This document shows positions 46,970 to 58,900 of a stretch of DNA of 64,000 nucleotides, piece by piece (the first letter of the stretch is position 1; each line of letters starts with the position of its first letter). The stretch is taken from assembly GCA_028023455.1 (NCBI GenBank), contig JAQFVV010006203.1:7842821-7906820 (forward strand). The letters run 5' to 3'. The stretch is from Epiperipatus broadwayi. Its lineage: Eukaryota; Onychophora; Udeonychophora; Euonychophora; Peripatidae. The notes beneath the pieces are model-generated. The model worked only from the letters and a program-made list of their open reading frames with translations, had not been told where the DNA came from and searched no databases. Both the position numbers and the translations under genes were made by a program.

Positions 46970-47045
46970 TTTATAGCTCTGAGAAAGATTGTTGGACAGT
47001 CAAAACTCAGATATTTTGAAAGATTAAATACGTTGTATTCTTTTG
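46970..47045 (+). repeat. short fragment resembling the foldback core
   Basis: AGCTCTGAGAAAGATTGTTGG followed by ACAGTCAAAACTCAG resembles the core of the foldback family (GCTCTGATGAAGAYTG, hairpin, GAAACT). The outer arm is not present. It sits just before the start of the RTE LINE on the minus strand, so it may equally be the 5' leader of that LINE. Confidence 0.35.
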
Positions 47046-47049
47046 AGTG

Positions 47050-48700
47050 CATAAAGAAGAGTATTAATATTTTGTTATATTAAAAAAAAATCTTAAATAA
47101 AATATAGCTGCTATATTAATACTCATATTGTAATTGCCATTAATATTTTACGATTTGGAGCCAAAATGTACTATTTAAATTTTATTAGGAAAGTAACTAT
47201 CCTTATTGTTTCCTATTATTCAGAAAGGGCAACATATGTCAAGATAACTTACTCTGGATCTGTCAAAATAAGCAAGGATCGAAGATTTGTATAAGCATAA
47301 TTTTATATAGACTTTGATAACAACAATCATCACTTAGTGAGTAATGTAAAAGTATAATTTAAACAAACTCCAGTGCACGATAAGATCATTTTTAAATATT
47401 TACCATATAATAACCACATCTAAATGTAATATTTTTTATGAAATTGGAAATCTGACAACAATTACGTTTTTAGATTGGATTAGTTGTAAGATTGCAAAAT
47501 CATGCACCAGTCTTGATCAACTTCCATTAACAGAACAACACTAGAATATGAACATAATTGTCAAATATGTCAGAAGATTATCATCAGCCAATTATTCAAA
47601 TGCAATTTTCTTTACAACCATTTATATTACTTTCAAGCCCTCCTGTTACTTGCTTTATTTTTTGAAGACTAATGGTTAGCTCTTCCTTAAATTAATCTAT
47701 CAAATTCTTTATTTTATTATTATTTTTCTTATTCTTCAGCCTAGTTTAATATATTCTTTATAATATTTCTCATTATTTTCACAAACCCAATTCTAACTTA
47801 ATTTTCTTAATAAATAATCTATTCTTATGTACTCCTTCTAAAAAACTTTATCTATATAGGATCAAAAGATAATCAGCATTAAATTAAATACTTTTTCATA
47901 AATAACACTCTAACATTAAAAGAAATAAAATTTTTGCAGATCTTCAGTTATTAACTAACATGTCTAGAATTTTTATTTAAGACTAGATAATTAATCCCTA
48001 TCTGAATAAATATATCTTGGAGATATTTCATATTTCAAAGCAGAAAAAATTAATTTACAACATATTAAATAGAATGAGCTTCAATAATTTCCATTTCAGT
48101 AACAAATCATTTTTTTCATTTGGTAAATAAATAAATCATTAGCAGGACATTAAAATTCCAAGTTGGTTAGACAATAAAATAATCTATACAAACTAATAAT
48201 GAATTTTGCTCAACTACTCAACTCTTACCTACATAGAATAAGCATTACACCAGATAATAGATTCAACATAATTTTTACAGTTGGCAAAGGTGATCATAAA
48301 ATATTTCAAATAGAAACCACACTGAATTTACTTAAAATTTCATTCTTAATTGAAGACAAGACACAAATTCAAAAATGATGTGATAAAATTGCTTTAGCTA
48401 AGTTAATGTTAAACTTTTGGAGAATTCCAAGTTCTCAATCTTGTCCTTACAATTTGGCCATATATGATTGTATATAAATTTCATGCGCTCATGCAACATA
48501 CAAAATAAAGGTAATAAATATGCTATTGACGAATAAATCTTTCTAGTAAATTACTATTTATTTTTAGTTTTTATAAACACTAAATTATATAACTAAACTA
48601 AAAATAAAAAATAACTTTGCATAGGTATTTTAATACATATTTAAATATTAAAATAAGCCTTTCTTGTAACTAGATATTTATAATGCATTATTTTTTTAAA
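47050..48700. other. AT-rich noncoding stretch
   Basis: No gene recognised on either strand. Confidence 0.45.
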
Positions 48701-48704
48701 TAAA

Positions 48705-48900
48705 AGATGCTCCAGTTGTTAATGCATTTGTCCCATCATGACACCAAGGCATCGATCCCAGCATTAAAAAAACCAGTGTCAAGTGCCTTGAGCCAAGATA
48801 GAACGGCGTACTGCTGTTTAATAGCAGTTGGGAAACAGCTTACCTGCTAGGTCCTTCTATGGGGATCTGAAAACATGAAAATAGGGCTGATATAAAAGGT
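48705..48900 (+). repeat. SINE-like, GC-richer segment
   Basis: CTCCAGTTGTTAATGCATTT and GGCATCGATCCCAGCATT, spaced about 40 bases apart, resemble degenerate A and B boxes. A body with a small hairpin (CTGCTGTTTAATAGCAG) follows, and it contrasts with the AT-rich flanks. It probably derives from a Pol III-transcribed SINE. No tail or target duplication is identified. Confidence 0.35.
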
Positions 48901-48904
48901 TTAC

Positions 48905-50010
48905 AGTTCTCACAATAATTTATAGGTATGCCATGATATTATATGAACTAAACAGAATCATCTATTATCATAAAACATTGCTAAACTATGTAAAGAAAAT
49001 TATAGTTAGCAATTTAAATAATGATACTAATATTTTTAATAAAACAATAGATTGAACAATAATAGTAATAAAATTTAATAATTTTGACAATAATTAAAAA
49101 AAAAAGATAAAAACCAATTTTACATGTTATAATGCTTTTGTATCAGCAATTAAAAATTCCACTGAAACTTAATTTTAAGCTAATATTTTTCTTCTTAATT
49201 TTTCAGATTAACTTTTTAGCAAAATACAGAACATTTAAATATTTTTATTTGCCACAAACTATATGTATAAAATATCTAGATCAACTAAATTAGTTAATAT
49301 TCACTGGACAAAGTACTAACTAGATTTCCATTATTTATTATTATATTATTTTACATTGGGGATGTGTGTGTACAAGTATTAAAAATAAGTTATTTTTTTA
49401 GTAACACAATGGAATCATGAACTATACTATATTTTGTTTCAAGTCTCCCTTCCATACAAATATATATAGCATATAATAGCTCATGTTTTGTCATCTAAAC
49501 ACTGATTAGAATAGAATATGTACTGTTTTGTGAACTGCAAATATACAGTATTTTTCAATACATACATATATATGTGAAACAAAAGCTTTTTTATATAATA
49601 TGCATATATAAATTAAGAGGATACATACATTTTACTGAGAATGCGTTCATTCATGAATTCATCAAAGAAATAAGAATAAGAAAAACAAAACAACTAATTA
49701 TCATTATTTTTATTTTTAAAATAAAGTAAGTATTGAAATGTCTGACATTTGATGCAATTGAATATCCCGTGGATGATATTCTTTTTTACAATTGTTTTTT
49801 CTTATAGAAACATAATAATACTCTTGTTATCAAGAAATTAGAATATTTTTCATTGTTTTGACATTTTAAAACCACTATCAACTTTTAATATATTCTAACC
49901 ATTATATTCAGAAAATATTTTATTAAACAAAATACTGCACATTTGAAAAGGATGAATAAAATGTATGTGCTTTTAACAAATTTTATTAATATATATAATT
50001 GTATAAACCA
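48905..50010. other. AT-rich noncoding stretch
   Basis: No gene or repeat recognised. Confidence 0.5.
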
Positions 50011-50017
50011 GCAACTT

Positions 50018-50375
50018 GAATATCATAAAATTTGTGAATTTTGGTTTGTTTACGTTTCTTTGGACAGTGTATAATTAAAGTCATGTAGTTAGATATAATA
50101 TAATCTGAAGCTCCTCTGCATTAATAAAATTTTATAAAAAAAATAGTATTACTACTATTGATTATTTTATATTATTTATCCATATATGTTTTATTTGACT
50201 AAGAAAAAACGTCTTCAATAGATTAGATAGGAAAAACACAGATTATTAGCAACAATGGAATTGCAAAGTATACTATATTTAGCTACATGACTTCAATTAC
50301 ACAGTATCCAAAGAAAAATGTAAGCAAACAAACAACTCCAAAAATAATTAAAATTAAGCAAATTTTATGATATTC
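50018..50375. repeat. MITE-like element with about 90-bp inverted arms
   Basis: Left arm 50018-50105 and right arm about 50270-50375 are reverse complements with several small indels. The shared blocks are GAATATCATAAAATTT, GTTTGTTTACRTTT, CTTTGGA and GTCATGTAG. The interior is AT-rich and noncoding. The ends begin GAATATC. A nonautonomous DNA transposon is the likely origin. Confidence 0.65.
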
Positions 50376-50399
50376 GAGCAGACATTTTCCTTTCTCTAG

Positions 50400-50728
50400 G
50401 CACTGTATAAGATTACATTTAAAAAAAAAAAAAAAATTGTAAATAAATTTCACAATATATCAGAAGCTGTTTTTGAATCTTGGAGCACCATACATATTAA
50501 TAAAATTATTTTGTTTATATTAAAAACATATACATTTTATTCTTCATTTATTATCCTGAATTTGATATCTTGTACTATGCATATTAAAATATTTCTAAGA
50601 GCAATGCTAAAAGTTTCACAAAATTTTAAAATATCTTCAAAAGTTACTATTGATTTTAAAAACAAAACAATAACAGAGATCATAATTAAAAGATAAAGAG
50701 ATTAGATTATTATGTTTCTATAAAAGAT
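50400..50728. other. AT-rich noncoding stretch
   Basis: No gene recognised. The short plus-strand frame at 50511-50696 appears random. Confidence 0.5.
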
Positions 50729-50908
50729 ATATATATATTGCTTACAATAATAACCCCCCCTATATACACTTTAATGTAAATTTTTTTTTAATGATTTCTT
50801 TATTTTCCTGACAGTTTCGACTGTCCTGAAAATAAAGAAATCATTAACAAATTTTTTGCATTGAAGTGTATATGAAGGAAGTTATTATTGTAAGCAAAAT
50901 ATATATAT
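50729..50908. repeat. foldback element, copy C (minimal)
   Basis: Arms of about 85 bp (50729-50809 and 50826-50908) pair almost completely. They share the family outer arm (TTGCTTACAATAATAAC, TATATACACTTYAATG). The apex is GACAGT-TTCG-ACTGTC at 50810-50825, a perfect 6-bp stem with a TTCG loop formed from two core halves fused back to back. There is no interior, so this is the smallest form of the family. Confidence 0.85.
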
Positions 50909-50910
50909 GA

Positions 50911-51016
50911 AGAAAAAAAACATTTGGTGATGTAGACATAAAAAATATTTCATAATCAAATTACAAATGAAGTGAACACTTAATATAATAACTGCATTAG
51001 TATTATTTTTAAAAGA
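50911..51016 (+). repeat. direct repeat of about 105 bp, copy 1
   Basis: Starts ACATTTGGTGATGTAGACAT and ends near TTAGTATTATTTTTAAAA. The same sequence with few changes occurs at 51497-51606. Confidence 0.8.
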
Positions 51017-51034
51017 ATAGGGGAAATTAAGATT

Positions 51035-51185
51035 GCTCTGATGAAAACTGCAGGACAGTTGAAACTGTTAGGAAAATAAAAAAATCATTAAAATTTTTTT
51101 TGCATTAAAGTGTATATGAGGGGAGTTATTATTGTAAGCAATATATATATGAACATATGAAGAAATGCAAAGAAAGTAAAAGGAG
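51035..51185 (+). repeat. foldback family, half copy D
   Basis: One arm only: the core GCTCTGATGAAAACTGCAGG, then ACAGTTGAAACTG, GGAAAATAAA, TTGCATTAAAGTGTATATGA, GTTATTATTGTAAGCAATA and GATGCAAAGAAAG-like sequence. The opposite arm is missing. It shows that single arms also exist as dispersed units and gives the complete order of the arm. Confidence 0.75.
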
Positions 51186-51496
51186 AAAAATAAAAATATT
51201 GCCCAGAACATATTTAATTCTGATGAGTGTCAGACATTTCATAACTTACATTTTTAAAGAATAAAAATATGGTATACAAGTTTTTCCTCCCATCTTATTG
51301 TTTTTTCACAGAATAAATGAGTTTATACCTCAGTAAAATTTATATATATACTTCAATTTATTATTAAGAACTATATTAATTTGAATAAAGCACCTATAAA
51401 ATCATCTCTCTGTTTAAATAGAATAGCAGACTTAATTTATGAGAACTGTGATTCTAGTGGACCTCACTAAAAAACACTCAGAGGTGTATACATTGC

Positions 51497-51606
51497 AAAA
51501 AAAAAAAAAAACATTTGGTGACGTAGACATGAAAAATATTTCACAATCAAATTACAAATGAAGTGAACACTTAATATAATAACTATATTAGTATTATTTT
51601 TTAAAA
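51497..51606 (+). repeat. direct repeat of about 105 bp, copy 2
   Basis: Second copy of the 50911-51016 segment, preceded by an A run. The two copies bracket foldback half copy D. Confidence 0.8.
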
Positions 51607-51609
51607 ATT

Positions 51610-53055
51610 TTGTTTATATTGTAATTTTTATTTGTATATGCATGCTATACATATAAAAAAACATGTGCATGTTGCAAAGTTCTGTACACTTGCAATTCAA
51701 TAAGCAATATATATATATATTGTATTCTAATCAATGTTTATTAATAAAATAAGCAATTATACACAAAATATGTCTGTACATGAGGTGGGCTTGGAACAAA
51801 ATATAGTGTGGTTTGCGGTTCCACTGTATTATAAAATATAAATTGGCTATCTGCAGGACTGTCATAAAATGTAAATTATTTTCTACTAAAAACTGAAAGA
51901 AATCATGATACAATTAATAAAAAAAAAAAAAAAAAGGGTATTAATATTTGTCATTTGTATGAAATAAAATCATTTTAAGCAGCTCTGCTTACATAATTGA
52001 GATTTAAAATGGAAGAAAAAGAATTTTTTTTATAATGAACAATATATGCATTGATTTATTTCATTTCATTCAGCAAATTTCGTATATTTTTTGTGTAGTT
52101 TGCAAATAAAGCGCAATTCAAAATCCTTTATGCCAGGGCTTTATTGAGATGTGTGAATTTTTTTGACTTCTCATTCCTTCATTGCAAAGTCAAAATCTAC
52201 TAAGAATTTATTGCAGTTAAACTTACTAATTTAAAGGTATTACTGAATGTTAATTTTCTTCAATTTTGTTTATAAATACATGTACAAATTAATGTATTTA
52301 CTGTAAAAGATTAAGGATCATCTTTGAATTTTGGTTTAGATAATAGAATTTTTTTCTATGTATTTTGGCACAATAAGATGAAACTAGCTTTTTAAATAAA
52401 GTATTTAGCATTAATTTTCTATATTAAAATAAATAAATTAAGGAGTTTTATATAAAATCAATGCACATAACAAAGTTGGACAAATTTTTTTTTAGGAAAC
52501 CAACACAAGCTTTATTGAAAACATTATTATTTACCTTCCTTCATACTAATCCTTGATACATTTGAAACAGTTATGCAAAAGTACTCTTATTTATAAACTT
52601 TCTTTATGTTTGACTACAAATTTAAAAGAGAAAAAAAGAAATCTGCAATTTATAAAAAAAATTGATAATTTTAATCACAGTATTTAATTTTGCATTTAAT
52701 ACATATTATTGTTTTTTTTTTTAAAATGCTCCATAGCTAGATTCTTTCAGGCAAACTTCCCCTTTAAATAAAAAAAAACTTCAATTTTGCAGCCTATTCA
52801 GAAGGAAAATGGGTTGTAAATCTATATATTTTATATAGATTGCAGCTAGCGTTATATAGTTTCTATGTCATCATTTGTTAAAATAGTCATAAAAGGTTTC
52901 CTAATCTTAACAATGATAGAAAAAGATCTATTATTGTTTTCCTTGTTTAAAAAACCATTCAATCATTCTTTTTTTTATAATGGTCTAAAATTTTATATTA
53001 ATATTTAATATCAAGTATTCTTCTAAGAAAGAATTCCATACTCTTAACTTTCAAA
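51610..53055. other. AT-rich noncoding stretch
   Basis: No recognised gene. A TA run lies at 51707-51720 and an A run at 51918-51935. Confidence 0.5.
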
Positions 53056-53060
53056 TAATG

Positions 53061-54285
53061 CCATATTATTTCAAATATAAGACCTTTCCCTCAATTTTGG
53101 ATCTGTAAAAGAAGGGTGCATCTTAAATTAAAACCAAATATTTTTGACATCTTATTTCTGCAGATCTTTGCTTTATGCTATATATGCACACAGTATTACG
53201 ATCATGATAGTTGATATCCCTATGTAGAATAGCGTGTTAAATCTGATTTCATAATAATAAAAAAAATTTAACATTAAATGTCAATATTTTTTGGACTAAA
53301 TTCGTAAATGGCTTTAACTCTCTCTCAAACCACTATTTTTAATATTATTTTGCCGATTTTATCATTATTTTATTGAGAAAACTGTAATGAATAACCTTCA
53401 GAATTTTTTTACAACTAATAAATCAATACAAGATAAAAACCTGCTTTAGCTCTGATTGGTTGTTTTTTGTTCTCTACACAAGAGAATGCCTGTCAACAGT
53501 TTTAATAGTTCCGATATCTTCGTTTTGATTTCAAAGTAAAACCATATGTTTTAGAAACTTTTTTACACATTCATAATTTGTTTCAAAAAATATTTGTAAA
53601 AATAAAAATTATTTTAGAAGAATAATTCATATTTTAATAGAAAAAATTACTTTTACATGAAAGTAAATGCAAAGCAAATTGAAAAAGAAATCAATGACAT
53701 ATGGTTACAATTTGTAATTGGATGGCAAAAATACACTTTTATATTGACCACTAGATTATTTTTGCTAATTATTAAGAGAAATTTATTTTTAAAAAACTTC
53801 AGTTTACTTTAATAATCTATCAAATTATTAATTTGCATTTTAGAAAAGGTTTTCAATGAAAAGAAAAAAGATTTACTGGTAACATTAAATATCAATATAG
53901 TATTTACACTAAAGAAGACTTTTGGAAAGCAAACGGTATACATATAAATTTGAGTGCGTTTTGTAGTCTTGGAAATATATACCTGAAGAAATTGTCAAAA
54001 AAAAAAAAATCTTTCTTAAAATGTTGCATTGTAAACAATTTAAATGGTTGAAGATAATGTACTCCGATGAAATAGTGAAGATGACAATTCAAATTCTGAA
54101 AGTGAAGATATAGAAAATGTTTCTGAAAGAAGATTCGCAATAAATTAGGTGAGCTTATTATATTTATATTAGTTCCTATTTAAGTAAATAAAAATGTTAT
54201 TTTTCAATAAAATCATTTGAATTTTTTTTTTTTTCAATTTCCTGAGTTTAAAATCCTATTGCATTTTATATTCGAAGTAATATGA
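53061..54285 (+). mobile_element. pogo-like DNA transposon with decayed terminal repeats
   Basis: The left end CCATATTATTTCAAATATAA (from 53061) and the right end read on the minus strand (TCATATTACTTCGAATATAA from 54285) are inverted repeats. The left end continues with TTTTGGATCTGTAAAAGAAG and GGGTGCATCTTA, a layout typical of some pogo-class element ends. Near the right end the plus strand encodes the C terminus of a pogo-type transposase. The length of 1.2 kb means most of the transposase gene is gone or unreadable. Confidence 0.6.
53930..54150 (+). pseudogene. pogo-like transposase C-terminal fragment
   Basis: The plus strand reads SWKYIPEEIVKK. After a one-base shift in a poly(A) run it reads SFLKCCIVNNLNG, then an acidic tail with EDDNSNSESEDIENVSE and a stop at 54146. 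The family end is W-x-x-I-x-x-E-x-V-x-x-S-F-x-x-C-x-I, followed by an acidic tail, which fits well. The DDE residues lie upstream in the intact protein and cannot be read here. At least two defects show it is dead. Confidence 0.6.
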
Positions 54286-54289
54286 TAAT

Positions 54290-55590
54290 AGTATATTATT
54301 ATTATTACAATAGACATACATTAAAAGGATTATAAAGTTTAAAAAAGAGTGAATGATCTACAATATTCTACTGAAGGATTATAAAATAATTCTAATAATA
54401 TAAAAGACAAAAAAGATGAGTAAAGTATGAAAGAGAAATTTATATATATAAAAGTAAAAAGATTAGAGATGATAAAAGAATGGCAAGACTGGAAAAGGAT
54501 TTGTCAAAGCAAAACCGAAGAATTTATATGGAATCAGTTTCTATGTCAAAATTTAAGATAAATGATTAACAAAAAAATAGCTAAAAAATAAACACTATTT
54601 ACTGATGGCTTACTTTATTAGCAATAGGTCTTAAAATTAATTCTCAAAGTATATGCCACAAATATTTAGAAACTTTCTTAATGTTATGCTTAATCTTCAT
54701 TTTGAAAGACTTTATAATAGTAAAAAAAAGTGATAATTTACATATATAAAAAAAATAAGTTTGTTCATTTTTAATTAGATACTTGTGTTTAATTTACATT
54801 GCAATTTATGCTCATTTGTTAAGCAAATCAAGAGACTTCATATCCTCAACAATCAATGACTTTGAATAAAAAGATTCATCCATCCATTATTAACCTGTAC
54901 ATTTATTATTATTTTCTTTTAAAAAAAAAAAAAGTATCTGTCCCTAGATAGAGGAGTAACATATGATTTAAATATAATTATAAAAGAAAATGAATAAATA
55001 CATTATTTAATAAATGAGTATAAAAATGTTTAAAAAATCACCATTAGTAATATTAAAGAGTATAAAAAATAGGTAATCGAATGAGATTGAATTAATACAT
55101 TTTGCTAAATATTAAGTTTTGTTAATGTGTGTCATTTGGCTCTTATTCTAGTTATCTCCACATTTTGCTTTATATATCACTGACTATATATATATATATA
55201 TTATTATTTTAGTAATAAAAATGACGGAATGAAAGATGAATGAAAAATATTATCTAATTTTTTTTACTTAAGCTTAAGTATTCTTAAAAAATAAATTATT
55301 TATCTGTTACCAAATTTATAATACACAATGAATAATGAATAGTTTTGGATATATGTTGTATTTAATTAAATCCCAGTACTATATGCAATAGTTTAGAGTT
55401 AAACATGTAACTATTAGTTTCATTAATAAATGCCAAATAACTTAAATATTGTCATGATCATTTATACAAATATAATATCAATGATTTCAACATGTAAACA
55501 TAATTTAATTAAGAAAAGTTCCACTCTTGGTTCCTTCATTTCCATGACCCGTTGATATCTCCTCCCTTCTTCCTATCCTGTTATAATATA
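54290..55590. other. AT-rich noncoding stretch
   Basis: No gene recognised. TA dinucleotide run at 55186-55200. Confidence 0.5.
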
Positions 55591-55595
55591 TATAT

Positions 55596-55770
55596 ATCAT
55601 TAAAAACTAGTCAACACTTAGACAATCCCAATATCATTAACAATCAATAATTTCAAACTGTTGTCAAGGCAACTTCCTTTTAACAATAAAGGTTGCCTTG
55701 ACAATAGTTTGAAATTGCTGATTGTTAATGATAATCGGATTGTCTAAGTGTTGACTGGTTTTTAATGATT
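55596..55770. repeat. palindromic MITE-like element, 78-bp arms
   Basis: Arms 55596-55673 and 55692-55770 are reverse complements with about six mismatches and an 18-base loop. Shared blocks: ATCATTAAAAAC, AGTCAACACTTAGACAATCC, ATCATTAACAATCA, AATTTCAAACT, TTGTCAAGGCAAC. No coding content. The whole unit is a hairpin, with AT-rich flanks. Confidence 0.85.
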
Positions 55771-55859
55771 ACTTACAAACCCATTTAGCCTTGAACATTA
55801 TTACACTTAATATATAAATATACATACACACTTATGAGGGCATAAAATCAATACAATGC

Positions 55860-55985
55860 AAATGATATAAACTAACTAACTAGGTGGACAACATATTTTC
55901 AATAAACTTAGGAATTTTTTAAAGATATTTAGGCTTCAGGTAGCCCAACTGGCCAATCAATATTGGTCAATAAATGGGAGTTTAC
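55860..55985 (+). repeat. SINE-like copy sharing a body with 4.6 and 33.6 kb
   Basis: GGTAGCCCAACTGGCCAATC followed by TTGGTCAATAAATGGGAG matches the body at 33.6 kb. The head (ACTAACTAACTAGGTGGAC) is too damaged to identify boxes. Confidence 0.4.
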
Positions 55986-55989
55986 TAAT

Positions 55990-58900
55990 TTTTCTTAGCT
56001 GAATAGTAAAATATTAAAGAAAAAACACATAATCCTTCTCAACTGGAAGTTCATTATCCTAATAAGAGAAGTGCTTAAAATGCCTTTGCTTTGCAATAAA
56101 ATATTTCGAGATTGTTTCTTTATGATGTTGTAAGACTTAAATTGGTTAATTATAATAATTTGATTACACAAACAAACAGTTGTCATTCTATATTAAGAGA
56201 AAAGTTATTATAACACTTATATATTTTCGATATCAGTAGTTTCTTCCATTACAATATTGAATCCAAAGCATTACTTAATAGTAATACTAATAAGAATACG
56301 TTTTTTACTTAGAACAAAAGTATGCATATTTTGTGTACAAATGTATGATTGTATAATTTATTATTTAAGTTATGATTTTTCCACATTTGATAATTTAATT
56401 GATTGTTACAAGTTAATTTATATATATATTATGTATTTATATTTATATATTTAGAATACAATATCAACAAAAAAAAAACGATTTTTTTTCGCTTTCAGAT
56501 TATTCTCCAACTATTATTTTTAAAATATTACATTTATTTTTGTAAATATTACAAGTACACAACCATTAATATAAACTGCATAAATTCAAACCTTCTATTA
56601 CTTCAAATACTTTTAGATCAATCAAAATGGCATTACAAAGATATATACAAATTACAATTTCAGTAGTGCATAATTCAGTAAAAAAAAATTGAAATGTTAA
56701 AAAATCAGGCTATAATCCGTAAAATGCATACATGTAATATATATATATATTCTCAACTTTCACGAAATATAAAATAAAAAATTTTCAATTATATGATAAC
56801 AATTTATTTCCATCAATTTAAAATTGAAACAAAAAAAAAAGGTAGTTTTCTAATATCAGATTATTATTCCTTTAGTCACTATAAAAGAAATCATTCTTAA
56901 ACTGCATAAAATTATCAATTGTTTGCATAGTACAGAAGTAAAAAAAAAAAAGATTCGGCTACATATTAAAACAGTAGTATCTGTAAAATACTTTATTATG
57001 AAGAAGTTTAATTTAGATGTAAGATATATATTTATTCTCAAATTTGTATGATAGCCAAAATCAATAATTTACCGATTCTATGCTAAATAAAAGTGCATTT
57101 TCAAAAAAAAAAAAAAAAAAGATAATAGTTTTAATGTCCTTGCAAAGTTATATTAAAATTATATTCTCAGAATATTTTTCCTCTTTATGAAAAAGTTGAA
57201 TTATTAAAAAATGGTAGTTTCTTTGTTCTCAACTCTATATGAAATATAAAACCAAAGACTCAGAATTTTACATACAACATTTACCATTAAAATGTAAACA
57301 AAAAAAATTTTTTCATGAAAGCCATTTTATATTAAAATCAGCCTTTAAAAAAAGTATATAAATGTATTTTTTTTTTTTACACAATTTATTCTTTTAAAGC
57401 AATACAGGTAGCATTTCTTTTTTTACCATGATTTTTATAATATGTAAAAATAATACAATCCTTATTACAGTATAATATTACAGTTTATTTTATTTATTAA
57501 ATTACTTTTTTAAAGAAATATTCACTAATAAATTATATTTTATGTTATGCTAATACATTAAATTTAATTTTTTTAACATTTTCCATTTTATTAATGTAAC
57601 TAAAAAGATTTGTATTTGAATTCAGGTTTTTGGATTAATGATATTCTACCTTTACTAAAATATTTATGTAATAATGTAGCATAAAAATAAATGATATAAT
57701 TATTATTATTCTTTTAAAGCTTAAACATTAGTAAAAAAGCATAGAATCACAAGATAAAAACTTATATATATAAAATAGTCAAATATGTTTAAAAATACAT
57801 ATATACACAAGCAACAAAGATTACAAATTATAAAATTATTATATAAAAGCCTTTTTCGGTAAATTATGTTTTTTTGCCCTTTTCAATATATCTCTACGAT
57901 TTAAAGCACATACAGCGACATCTATATCAATACATGAGAGAAGACAGATAAACAAATGGATATCCGACACGATCTATTATGCGATTTTTTTTTTCTCCTC
58001 AATTCTATTAACAAAATTACTCTGTTATATATATTGAATGGATATATATCCACATATATTAATTAATTAACTATCTATTCTTTATCCATTAACCACTTAT
58101 TATTTAACTTAATGGATGTTTTGTATATATTCATAGTTGTTTTTATTATACATGATGTATATATAAAAAAATAGAAAAATTTTATTTTTATTTGGATAGC
58201 CTCGATTTTTTTAAAAAATCCATCAAGTGACCACCTGATTTTTAATTTATTGTATTTCCTGAATCCAGCTTCAGTCACAAAATTAAAATTTCATTTTAAA
58301 AACTCTAGAAGCTTTTAAAGTAAATGGAAAAGGTTTTGTTAAAATTTATTAAATGTTCTAATAACTTTGACTTTAATAAATGCAATAGTACAATTTATTT
58401 AAAAATTAAACTAATATGTCTAAATGCTTCAGTTGTAAATTTATAATTTAAAATGCATTATCTGTACAAAAATTATTAAATAAAACAGCAAATAAAATGT
58501 GAAATGAAGATATATATTACATGTTTTTATTTTTATTTTGTAAAGATTCTTAAATATAACACAGAATATTTTTATTAAAAATGTCTACATAATTAAAGAT
58601 ATATACAGTTAATAATGTAAAGCAGAAAAACTATTTAATTTATCTTTTTTTATTATACTTATAATTTATTTGTGTACTTACTTGTAAAAGTTTTTGAAAA
58701 TTAATGTCAAAAGATTTATGTTTTGTAAATCCAAAGATTAAAATAGTAATGGTTATAATTGTGACGATAACTTATATAATGAACTAAGTTAGCTATATTC
58801 ATGATATTTGGTTCTAAAGACTTCAAAGAGTAGTATAAGTCAGTGGATAGCATCAAATGCTGAATAAAATTTCAAAACTCACACACGTACACAGAACACT

